DNA of 64,000 nt, from NCBI RefSeq assembly GCF_902826915.1, contig NZ_CADEGP010000003.1, forward strand, positions 1 to 64,000, in the 5' to 3' direction. Positions 56,294 through 64,000 of the stretch are shown piece by piece. Both the position numbers and the translations under genes were made by a program. The stretch is from an uncultured Nitrosomonas sp. GTDB lineage: Bacteria > Pseudomonadota > Gammaproteobacteria > Burkholderiales > Nitrosomonadaceae. Position 1 is the first letter of the stretch. Each line of letters opens with the position of its first letter. The notes below the pieces were generated by a model. It was not told the origin of the DNA, did no database searches, and saw nothing but the letters and a program-made list of their open reading frames with translations.

Positions 56294-59200
56294 ATGTTTA
56301 GCAAAATACTTATCGCCAACCGTGGTGCAATTGCGTGCCGTATTATCCGCACACTGCGCCGCATGCAAATAACCAGCGTGGCCGTTTATACTGAAGCTGA
56401 TGCGTTGTCACGTCATGTTACCGAAGCAGATGAAGCGTACTGTATTGGTGATGGCGCTGCGGCGGAAAGCTATTTGCGTCCGGATAAGATCCTTAGGGTT
56501 GCCAAGCAATCTGGTGCTCAAGCGATTCATCCAGGCTACGGGTTTTTAAGCGAGAATGCTGAATTTGCTGCGCAATGCGCTACGCAGAACATTAGCTTTA
56601 TTGGTCCCACACCGCAGCAAATGCGTGCTTTTGGTCTGAAGCACACGGCACGGGCTTTGGCGATGGAAAATCAGGTGCCGCTGCTGCCCGGAACCGGCTT
56701 GCTGGAAAATCTGGAAGTCGCTTGCCATCAGGCCAACCATATTGGTTATCCCGTTATGCTAAAAAGTACTGCTGGAGGTGGCGGTATCGGCATGCGCTTG
56801 TGTTGGAATCAGGATGAATTGATTGGTGCCTACGAGTCCGTCAAAACCCTTGCACAAAACAATTTCAAGGATGCTGGTTTATTTTTGGAGAAATATGTCG
56901 ACCAAGCGCGTCATATCGAAGTACAGATTTTCGGCGACGGCAGGGGCCAAGTTGTCGCGTTGGGTGAACGCGACTGCTCCATGCAGCGGCGCAACCAAAA
57001 AGTCATCGAGGAAACACCCGCGCCCAATCTTGAGTCACATCTGCGGCAAGCATTGTTGGATACAGCGGTACGCCTCGGCAAGGCCGTCAATTATCAATCC
57101 GCTGGTACAGTGGAATATATTTTTGATGATACTACGGGCCAATTTTATTTTCTCGAGGTTAACACGCGCCTACAGGTTGAACATGGCGTGACCGAAGAAG
57201 TCACCGGTTTTGATCTGGTGGAATGGATGGTGCGACAAGCCGCCGGTGATATGCCGCCGCTTGACTCCTTCACCATCCAGCCTCGCGGAGTTTCTATTCA
57301 AACAAGAGTGTATGCCGAGAATCCTGCGAAAGAGTTCCAACCTTCCAGCGGCACACTGACTGCAGTGGAATTTTCTGCTGCTGCGCGTGTTGAAACCTGG
57401 GTCGAGCGCGGCATAGAAGTTTCCGCGTTTTACGATCCGATGCTGGCGAAAATCATCGTCCATGCACCGGAAAGAGGAGAGGCTATAGCCAAACTATTGG
57501 ATGCACTGGAGAGCACATCACTATATGGGATTGAAACCAATCTCGCATATCTTGAACAAATACTGCGTAGTGCGGTGTTCCGTAATGGGCAGTCGAACAC
57601 GCAATTTCTCAACGGATTTCATTATCTGCCGCACAGTATCGATGTTTTGAGTCCCGGTGTACAGACTATGATCCAGGACTATCCGGGGCGTATCGGTTAC
57701 TGGAATGTGGGCGTTCCGCCTTCCGGGCCGATGGATGGCTTGGCCTTTCGTCTTGCTAATCGATTGGTCAATAATTCTGATAATAGCGCTGGATTGGAAA
57801 TCACTCTCGCAGGCCCGACGCTGCGTTTTAATTGCGACAGTATCATCGCGATTTGCGGTGCGTCGATGGATGTGTTGTTGGACAATGAGCCGCTGTCGCA
57901 GTGGCAATCTCATTTCATCAAGGCGGGCTCGCGTTTGCAATTTGGCAAGATTAAACAGGGCGGCAGCCGGGCTTATCTAGCTGTGTATGGCGGTTTTCAA
58001 GTGCCGGATTACTTGGGTAGTAAATCCACTTTCACGCTTGGACAATTTGGCGGGCATGCCGGACGTGTATTGCGTGCCGGTGATGTGCTTCATATTCCTT
58101 TGCTTCCATCTCCATGTCCTCCTGTTTCACGGTGCTTTCCGCACGAATTGATTCCACACTATACCAATCGATGGGAAATTGCGGTGTTGTATGGCCCTCA
58201 TGGCGCGCCTGATTTCTTCACTCCAGAGGATATCGAACATTTTTTTGCTGCAGAATGGAAGGTGCATCATAATTCAAGCCGCACAGGCGTACGGTTGATT
58301 GGCCCCAAGCCGCAATGGGCGCGCAGCGATGGCGGGGAGGCTGGTTTGCATCCTTCCAATATTCACGATAATGCTTATGCTATCGGCGCAGTCGATTTTA
58401 CCGGAGATATGCCGATCATACTGGGCCCTGATGGTCCCAGTCTGGGTGGTTTTGTTTGTCCGGTCACCATTACTCAGGCAGAGCTTTGGAAAATCGGACA
58501 ACTTAAACCCGGCGACAACGTCCACTTCTATCCTGTATCAATAGAGCAGGCAACTGCGCTGGAACAGCAACAGATAGAATTAATTCAGGAATTGCAGACG
58601 AATCAACATAAGCCGGTTTATTCCATCTCCCAAGAACTGGAAGATCCTGTTCTGCATTGTATTCCTCAAAGTGAAGAACAGATGCAAGTGACTTACCGTC
58701 AATCCGGCGACAAATACTTGCTGATCGAGTATGGGCCACCGATGCTTGATCTGAATTTGCGCTTTCGTACTCATGCTTTAATGAATTGGTTGCAGCAATG
58801 TATCGACAACGGGCTTTGCGGCATCCTGGATTTGACTCCTGGCATCCGTTCCTTGCAAATCCACTTTGAATCCCTGCAACTATCCCGTGATGCATTGCTG
58901 GAGCTTCTGATCGCGGGAGAAAGGCAATTGCCTGCGATTGAAGACATGGAAGTGCCGTCCCGCATTGTTCACCTTCCTTTGTCTTGGGATGATGCTGCAA
59001 CGCAATTGGCGATCGAGAAATACATGCAGTCGGTGCGCAGCGATGCGCCCTGGTGCCCGAGCAATATCGAATTTATCCGCCGGATAAATGGACTAGAAAG
59101 TACTGAGGATGTCCGGAACATCGTTTTCGCAGCCAGTTATTTGGTGATGGGGCTAGGAGATGTCTATTTGGGCGCACCTGTGGCTACCCCGCTGGATCCT

Positions 59201-59917
59201 CGCCATCGCTTAGTGACCACCAAGTACAATCCGGCTCGTACCTGGACGCCTGAAAATGCGGTTGGTATCGGCGGCGCTTATTTATGCGTGTATGGCATGG
59301 AGGGTCCCGGTGGCTACCAATTCGTCGGACGTACTATACCGATGTGGAATCGCTACCGTCAAACAGAAGATTTCACAAATGGCAAACCCTGGTTATTGCG
59401 TTTCTTTGACCAGATTCGGTTCTATCCGGTCAGTGCAAATGAATTGCTCAAGTTGCGTAAGGATTTTATTAGCGGACATTTTAAACTCCGCATCGAAGAA
59501 ACAGTTTTGAATCTTAAACAATACAATGCTTTCCTGCAGCAGCAAGCTACCAGCATCAGCGCATTTAAAGTCAAGCAACAAGCGGCATTTGAAGCCGAGC
59601 GACGAGACTGGGAAGCAAACAATTTGTCCCATTATGTCAACGAAGACATACTGGATGATGCCGACTCACAAAGTGAGCTGGACTTGCCGGAAGATGCGCA
59701 AGCGATCAGTGCTCAAGTAACCGGCACAGTCTGGAAGCTGTTGGTCAAAGAAGGTGAGCATATCGAAGCGGGTAAGCCGGTTATCGTCATTGAGTCGATG
59801 AAAATGGAGTTCGCAGTAGATTCACCAGTTACTGGTACGATACGGCAGTTATTCTGCAAGCAAGGAGGATACGTATCTGCCGGGCAGGTGCTTCTCGTCG
59901 TTCAGGAAGAAAAATGA
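56294..59917 (+). CDS. biotin-dependent urea/guanidine carboxylase
   Basis: This 1207-residue multidomain enzyme consists of a biotin carboxylase (about 1-450, with ATP-grasp loop [15 protein letters not shown] and [15 protein letters not shown]), a carboxyltransferase AHS2/KipA-like part (about 465-770), an AHS1/KipI-like part (about 790-1010, [20 protein letters not shown]) and a C-terminal biotinyl domain. The biotinylated Lys is in [11 protein letters not shown] near residue 1170. The riboswitch and the DUF1989 pair point to guanidine carboxylase (guanidine + HCO3- + ATP to carboxyguanidine) rather than true urea carboxylase. Known active-site differences between the two need an alignment I cannot run. 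No allophanate hydrolase domain is fused; it is the next gene. Confidence 0.93.
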   Translation: MFSKILIANRGAIACRIIRTLRRMQITSVAVYTEADALSRHVTEADEAYCIGDGAAAESYLRPDKILRVAKQSGAQAIHPGYGFLSENAEFAAQCATQNISFIGPTPQQMRAFGLKHTARALAMENQVPLLPGTGLLENLEVACHQANHIGYPVMLKSTAGGGGIGMRLCWNQDELIGAYESVKTLAQNNFKDAGLFLEKYVDQARHIEVQIFGDGRGQVVALGERDCSMQRRNQKVIEETPAPNLESHLRQALLDTAVRLGKAVNYQSAGTVEYIFDDTTGQFYFLEVNTRLQVEHGVTEEVTGFDLVEWMVRQAAGDMPPLDSFTIQPRGVSIQTRVYAENPAKEFQPSSGTLTAVEFSAAARVETWVERGIEVSAFYDPMLAKIIVHAPERGEAIAKLLDALESTSLYGIETNLAYLEQILRSAVFRNGQSNTQFLNGFHYLPHSIDVLSPGVQTMIQDYPGRIGYWNVGVPPSGPMDGLAFRLANRLVNNSDNSAGLEITLAGPTLRFNCDSIIAICGASMDVLLDNEPLSQWQSHFIKAGSRLQFGKIKQGGSRAYLAVYGGFQVPDYLGSKSTFTLGQFGGHAGRVLRAGDVLHIPLLPSPCPPVSRCFPHELIPHYTNRWEIAVLYGPHGAPDFFTPEDIEHFFAAEWKVHHNSSRTGVRLIGPKPQWARSDGGEAGLHPSNIHDNAYAIGAVDFTGDMPIILGPDGPSLGGFVCPVTITQAELWKIGQLKPGDNVHFYPVSIEQATALEQQQIELIQELQTNQHKPVYSISQELEDPVLHCIPQSEEQMQVTYRQSGDKYLLIEYGPPMLDLNLRFRTHALMNWLQQCIDNGLCGILDLTPGIRSLQIHFESLQLSRDALLELLIAGERQLPAIEDMEVPSRIVHLPLSWDDAATQLAIEKYMQSVRSDAPWCPSNIEFIRRINGLESTEDVRNIVFAASYLVMGLGDVYLGAPVATPLDPRHRLVTTKYNPARTWTPENAVGIGGAYLCVYGMEGPGGYQFVGRTIPMWNRYRQTEDFTNGKPWLLRFFDQIRFYPVSANELLKLRKDFISGHFKLRIEETVLNLKQYNAFLQQQATSISAFKVKQQAAFEAERRDWEANNLSHYVNEDILDDADSQSELDLPEDAQAISAQVTGTVWKLLVKEGEHIEAGKPVIVIESMKMEFAVDSPVTGTIRQLFCKQGGYVSAGQVLLVVQEEK

Positions 59918-61749
59918 TGGCAAAGAAGCTGTTGCCGCTTGGCGACATCGCATCATTGCGGCAATGTTACGCGAGTGATGAACTATCACCGACTCAGTTG
60001 GTTGAAGCAATTCATACCGAGATTCAGAATGATCCGGATCACGCCTGGATTTCGATGCTTCCGCTGGAATCATTGAAAGACTATGCCCGCAAGGTAGAAG
60101 CAGCAGGTATGGCATCGCTCCCGCTGTATGGCATACCCTTCGCTATCAAAGACAATATAGATTTAGCAGGATTGCCAACCACAGCCGCTTGTCCGGCTTT
60201 TGCCTACACACCCTCGCGTAATGCAACTGTGGTGCAAAGATTGATCGATGCAGGTGCAATTCCCATCGGTAAAACCAATCTCGACCAGTTCGCTACCGGG
60301 CTGAATGGTACGCGATCTCCCTATGGCGCTTGTCGGAACGCCTTTGATCCTGCTTATATTGCCGGTGGTTCAAGTTCAGGTTCGGCTGTCGCCGTAGCCA
60401 AGGGACAGGTATGTTTCAGCCTCGGTACCGATACTGCAGGATCAGGTAGAGTTCCTGCCGCTTTTAATAATCTGATCGGATATAAACCTACCCGAGGCTG
60501 GCTCTCGACGCATGGGGTAGTGCCTGCCTGCCGTTCTCTTGATACGGTATCCATCTTTGCCTTTACTGCTGTTGACGTGGCGCGCATCCTAGCAATTTCT
60601 GCCGGCTACGACGCAGCCGATATCTATTCTGAGGAAAGAAAAGGGCATGGTTTTAATTTTGGCACCGCTTTCCATTTTCGTTTTGGCATTCCACGCAAGC
60701 AACAACTTGAATTTTTCGATAATCGGGATAGCGAGCGATTATTTAGTACAACAATAACACGTATGCAAGCACAGGGCGGAGAGGCTGTCGAGATTGATTT
60801 TGAACCCTTTCTTGAAGCTGCGCGACTGCTTTACGAGGGTCCTTGGGTAGCTGAACGTTATGCAGCGATTCAATCGTTTTTCGAGTTGCATAGCGATCAA
60901 GTCATTGCACCGGTTCGTGAAATTATCGCAACCGCGAAACAACGCTCAGCTGTTGATGCATTTAATGGTTTTTATCAATTACGCCGCATCAAGCAACAGG
61001 CAGATCAGATTTGGGCCAACGTTGATTGTTTGTTAACACCCACTGCTGGAACCATCTACCCCATTCAAGTCATGCAGCAGGATCCCATCCGTCTCAACAG
61101 CAATCTGGGCTACTATACCAATTTCATGAATTTGCTTGACTATGCGGCAGTCGCCGTTCCTGCTGGTTTTCAGAGTAATGGACTGCCTTTTGGTATAACA
61201 TTGGCAGCGCCGACCCACCAAGATGAACCATTGCTGCATCTTGCCCACCGATTACAGCAAGCTCAATCACTACCTCTGGGTGCAACTGGCATTGCATTGC
61301 GTCAGGTTACGAATTTTCCCGCTGTGTCCGAATCGGGACAAGTGCGGATAGCTGTTTGTGGCGCACATTTATCTGGTTTGCCACTGAATGAGCAATTAAC
61401 CAGCCGTCGAGGCCGATTGGTGACAAGCACGACTACTTCACCCAACTACAGACTTTACGCATTACCAGGCAATCCTCCGCAACGTCCTGGCTTGGTTCGA
61501 GTCAACAAGAATGAACAGGGCGTTGCGATTGAAGTGGAAGTTTGGGAGCTACCAGTACACGAATTAGGAAGTTTTGTAGCCAATATTCCAGCACCGCTAG
61601 GGATCGGCACGATTATATTGGCAAGTGGTGAGGCGCTGCTGGGCTTTGTCTGCGAGCATTACGCCGTCGAGAATACAATAGATATCAGTCAATTTGGGGG
61701 ATGGCGTAACTACCTGCAACAACTAAATATCACCATAATAAAACCCTAA
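59914..61749 (+). CDS. atzF: allophanate hydrolase (AtzF-type)
   Basis: This enzyme hydrolyses allophanate to two ammonia and two CO2. The 611-residue protein starts MMAKKLLPL, its ATG overlapping the carboxylase stop. The amidase-signature triad is Lys in [11 protein letters not shown] (about 76), cis-Ser in [14 protein letters not shown] (about 153) and nucleophile Ser in [13 protein letters not shown] (about 177). The C-terminal AtzF domain (from about 470, [20 protein letters not shown]) is complete and catalyses the decarboxylation-linked step in better-known homologues. It is the last gene of the operon. No clear terminator follows in 61750-61834. Confidence 0.95.
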   Translation: MMAKKLLPLGDIASLRQCYASDELSPTQLVEAIHTEIQNDPDHAWISMLPLESLKDYARKVEAAGMASLPLYGIPFAIKDNIDLAGLPTTAACPAFAYTPSRNATVVQRLIDAGAIPIGKTNLDQFATGLNGTRSPYGACRNAFDPAYIAGGSSSGSAVAVAKGQVCFSLGTDTAGSGRVPAAFNNLIGYKPTRGWLSTHGVVPACRSLDTVSIFAFTAVDVARILAISAGYDAADIYSEERKGHGFNFGTAFHFRFGIPRKQQLEFFDNRDSERLFSTTITRMQAQGGEAVEIDFEPFLEAARLLYEGPWVAERYAAIQSFFELHSDQVIAPVREIIATAKQRSAVDAFNGFYQLRRIKQQADQIWANVDCLLTPTAGTIYPIQVMQQDPIRLNSNLGYYTNFMNLLDYAAVAVPAGFQSNGLPFGITLAAPTHQDEPLLHLAHRLQQAQSLPLGATGIALRQVTNFPAVSESGQVRIAVCGAHLSGLPLNEQLTSRRGRLVTSTTTSPNYRLYALPGNPPQRPGLVRVNKNEQGVAIEVEVWELPVHELGSFVANIPAPLGIGTIILASGEALLGFVCEHYAVENTIDISQFGGWRNYLQQLNITIIKP

Positions 61750-61834
61750 TTTAAATTTACACTATCAGCCCGAATATAATGGCAGAAATAAAGAATCGGA
61801 TGGTGGGGTTAGGTGTTTTATTATGTTGCAGTTT

Positions 61835-62977
61835 CTAATTTAACTTGATCGATTTAAGAATTGCGCCGATTTTAGAGCACATTAGGTTACTTTTTCCCTG
61901 CTGAATCCAGCTTTTCTCAATCAAGTGGTAGGTAACAGATGCGAGTATCACGGTACATGCTAAGGTTGCGAAAAGAAAGATCAAGCCGGCACTGATATTT
62001 AAATTTTTTAGACTCAAGATGATGGGCAGGTGCCATAGATAAATACCATAACTAATTTTTCCCAGATAATCGATAATTCCGGAAAACCATCCAAACGTCG
62101 TATTTGGTAGCGCAATCAGGAAGATTATTAGCGTTGCGGCGCTTAAGCCAGTCAGGACTCTAAAAAAGCCCACATAATACACAGAGCCCCAGTAATTAGG
62201 TGTCATCCACAAAAGCTTGATCATGATAAAGCCTGCGCTGATAGCAATCAGCGCTTTGATCCCTAAGTGAGCCAAATCATTGCGATTGCCTTTGGCCAGA
62301 ACCCATTTGCATGCGGCAATGCCAAATCCGAACACATCCAGTGAACCGGGCAATTGAGCAGTTGCAAACCATAGCTTATGCGCGCCTGCTGAGTGGAGCA
62401 TGTAAAATGCGGCTATCTTCCACATGCAGGCGATTGCGCTAAACACCAACAGAATTTTCAGTGGCGAAGCACGTTTGATCCAATCCCAGAAAATGAGAAT
62501 GAGAAGATAAAACTGCATTTCTACACCGATAGACCAATTTACGCCATTGATTGCCCCTTGGGTGCTGGGAAAAAAATTATGAAAAAATAAAAGATGTGAA
62601 ATGAATTGAAAGGAAATATTGGATACAGGCGTAAATAGAATTTGTGGCTGAATGAGGAAAACAAAAATAATGCAGGTAAAGAAATATAGGGGTGCGATTC
62701 TAAAAAAGCGATGGGAGGCATAAACTGACTTCCATGCAGATCCATAAGACTTTGCCAGTGAGAATGCACTAAAATAAATGACAAATCCACTGATCACAAA
62801 AAATAAATCGACACCTAGCCACCCGGTTCTCCACCATAAATTGGGTCCTGTCACTGGAAAAGACGACCAGTCCGTGTGCTCGATTACGTGATAAACGACA
62901 ACACTGATCGCTGCAAATGCGCGCAACTTATCCAGATTTGAAAAACGAATATTAGAGTCCACACGCAAGTTGCTCAT
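61835..62977 (-). CDS. acyltransferase 3 family membrane protein (OafA-like)
   Basis: The 380-residue protein has about ten membrane helices. It carries the family's opening, NLDKLRAFAAISVVVYHVIEH, whose His is the conserved catalytic residue, followed by the RTGWLGVDLFFVISGFVIYFS segment. ISYGIYLWHLPII lies near the C-terminus. Such enzymes acetylate or acylate sugars of O-antigen, exopolysaccharide or peptidoglycan. No glycan genes adjoin it, so the target is unknown. It is convergent with the guanidine operon. Confidence 0.9.
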   Translation of the reverse strand: MSNLRVDSNIRFSNLDKLRAFAAISVVVYHVIEHTDWSSFPVTGPNLWWRTGWLGVDLFFVISGFVIYFSAFSLAKSYGSAWKSVYASHRFFRIAPLYFFTCIIFVFLIQPQILFTPVSNISFQFISHLLFFHNFFPSTQGAINGVNWSIGVEMQFYLLILIFWDWIKRASPLKILLVFSAIACMWKIAAFYMLHSAGAHKLWFATAQLPGSLDVFGFGIAACKWVLAKGNRNDLAHLGIKALIAISAGFIMIKLLWMTPNYWGSVYYVGFFRVLTGLSAATLIIFLIALPNTTFGWFSGIIDYLGKISYGIYLWHLPIILSLKNLNISAGLIFLFATLACTVILASVTYHLIEKSWIQQGKSNLMCSKIGAILKSIKLN

Positions 62978-63055
62978 AAAGTCATCTTTTTATGTGCTCG
63001 GGAATTTTCGGTCTATGTTTACCGGTAGACTAACATGCCGGAAACAAGTCTGAAG

Positions 63056-63592
63056 TCAGAAGCAATGATCAATTTTTTCCACTTTATATAAGCGCTGGGA
63101 CAGTGACGCATTTTGATCCGGAGTGTACGCATCCGATGGATAATCACTCAGTAGATCTTGATTGCTGCGGATTTCGATTTCGGATTGGGTGTGCTGCGGA
63201 TTGCTGGCGTCTTTGATGGTCATGATCCAGTTTCCATTGCCATGGGTGATCGCTTCGTTGATTTTCCCGGAATACCTTGGGTCATGAATTTCTGTGATGT
63301 AATATGTTTTTGCAGCTTTATCGTGCATTTGCGGGTATCCGTGGACTTGCAGTGATTCATGATAGATGAAATATGTCGTGATATCACGCCAGGTATAACG
63401 ATGCCATTTCGGCAAATGAAAGCCATCATCGCTTTTTAAGCATTCTACAATTTCTATGTAATTTTTACCGCTGCTGTGGTTATAAATAACCTTCTGGCTT
63501 AGTAATATTTCTCGTGTAGGCGCTGTCATGCAAGCGGGCAACAGAAGTCCGCATAGCAAAAATGTGATCAGTCTATTCGAGAAGGAGTGCAT
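63056..63592 (-). CDS. putative lipoprotein of unknown function
   Basis: The 178-residue protein starts MHSFSNRLITFLLCGLLLPACMT. The lipobox LPAC predicts lipid attachment at Cys21. After it come segments such as KVIYNHSSGKNYIEIVECL, PKWHRYTWRDITTYFIYHES and KAAKTYYITEIHDPRYSGKI. I do not recognise the family with certainty, though the layout resembles CNP1-like periplasmic proteins of betaproteobacteria. It stands alone, upstream of the acyltransferase on the same strand, 78 bases away. Confidence 0.65.
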   Translation of the reverse strand: MHSFSNRLITFLLCGLLLPACMTAPTREILLSQKVIYNHSSGKNYIEIVECLKSDDGFHLPKWHRYTWRDITTYFIYHESLQVHGYPQMHDKAAKTYYITEIHDPRYSGKINEAITHGNGNWIMTIKDASNPQHTQSEIEIRSNQDLLSDYPSDAYTPDQNASLSQRLYKVEKIDHCF

Positions 63593-63924
63593 ATCAAATT
63601 GAAAGTATTTTTATCCGGTTCTGCAGTTGTCAAGTTGCTGAGGATTCGCGCTTGATGGGAAATTCGAATGGTATCAGATATTTTGTATTGCACACTCGAA
63701 CAAGGACCGAAATTTTTCAAAGACCGGTTAGGTAATGCAGGGAGAGATTATATGTGCTATGCAGATAATAAAGCTATTTTTCAGGTTGTTATGAAAAATT
63801 CCTGGGCTATCCATACGGATAATTTTTTGAGCATACCTTGGTTTATAGTAAACTCTCGTTTCACTTGTTAAAATTAATATTTTTCAAAAATTAATCAGAC
63901 TCTATTATTTACTTAGGATTGTTC
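63593..63924. other. intergenic stretch, about 330 bases
   Basis: No supported gene was found. A 67-codon frame (63668-63871) has no ribosome-binding site or recognisable sequence. The region should contain the divergent promoters for the lipoprotein and the aminotransferase genes. Confidence 0.4.
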
Positions 63925-64000
63925 ATGAATACCGAAGATTTTCGTCCAGAAAAAGAAATTAAAGTTTTTTATCCCCCGCAGCGGGTTTTGATGGGGCCCG
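63925..64000 (+). CDS. class V aminotransferase (alanine/serine-glyoxylate type), 5' end only
   Basis: An ATG at 63925 with AGGA 7-10 bases upstream opens MNTEDFRPEKEIKVFYPPQR and VLMGP, running off the window end. The VLMGPGPS-type opening is the N-terminus of PLP-dependent aminotransferases such as alanine- or serine-glyoxylate aminotransferase. Only 25 codons are visible, so the assignment rests on that motif. Confidence 0.6.
   Translation, partial: MNTEDFRPEKEIKVFYPPQRVLMGP

Noticed and set aside
56294-61749. Simple urea amidolyase interpretation of the carboxylase and hydrolase
   Set aside because: The guanidine-I riboswitch and both DUF1989 deiminase genes make guanidine the better-supported substrate, though urea activity cannot be excluded from sequence alone.
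63668-63871. 67-codon open frame before the aminotransferase start
   Set aside because: No ribosome-binding site or family features; judged chance.

Overview
The window looks like a piece of a betaproteobacterial chromosome, most likely from a Nitrosomonas-type bacterium (Nitrosomonadaceae). That placement is inferred from overall protein character and from the combination of an Anbu locus, HME-RND copper efflux and a guanidine/allophanate operon. No ammonia-oxidation or rRNA gene is present to prove it. No tRNA, rRNA or CRISPR array was seen.

Layout. Positions 1-702 hold IS21-like terminal motifs around a frameshifted class II aldolase fragment. An Aer-like chemoreceptor follows (703-2418). 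Positions 2684-20377 are an intact division and cell-wall (dcw) cluster on the minus strand, mraZ-rsmH-ftsL-ftsI-murE-murF-mraY-murD-ftsW-murG-murC-murB-ddl-ftsQ-ftsA-ftsZ. It is headed by a sigma70-type promoter and four 10-bp-spaced MraZ boxes. Positions 20702-27840 are accessory: a DNA glycosylase, a dead and a live methyltransferase, and a decayed type I restriction locus. That locus has a truncated HsdR, a DUF559 protein, a frame-broken HsdS and no HsdM, and is riddled with five copies of a C/G-rich palindromic repeat. A sulfotransferase-like gene and a secreted subtilase-kelch protease follow.

Positions 31139-39474 are a Cu/Ag efflux operon (TPR protein, small His/Cys-rich protein, TolC-like channel, CusB-CusF fusion adaptor, CusA pump), with a 21-codon leader ORF translationally coupled to the channel gene. 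Positions 39679-45691 are the Anbu proteasome-like locus: zinc-ribbon metallopeptidase, Anbu, transglutaminase, circularly permuted ATP-grasp and alpha-E protein. A methyltransferase, an ExoD-like membrane protein and an IS256-type transposase remnant come next.

Positions 48065-52819 are a four-gene minus-strand operon (alpha/beta hydrolase, DUF1611-like P-loop protein, ABC exporter whose nucleotide-binding motifs are all lost, OprO/P-type porin). Its near-consensus promoter has a palindromic operator in the -35/-10 spacer. I regard this as the best candidate for an undescribed system. Divergent from it, a guanidine-I (ykkC) riboswitch with an intrinsic terminator controls permease, two DUF1989 proteins, a urea/guanidine carboxylase and allophanate hydrolase (53232-61749). 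This is a complete route from guanidine to ammonia and CO2. The window ends with an acyltransferase, a small lipoprotein and the first 25 codons of a class V aminotransferase.
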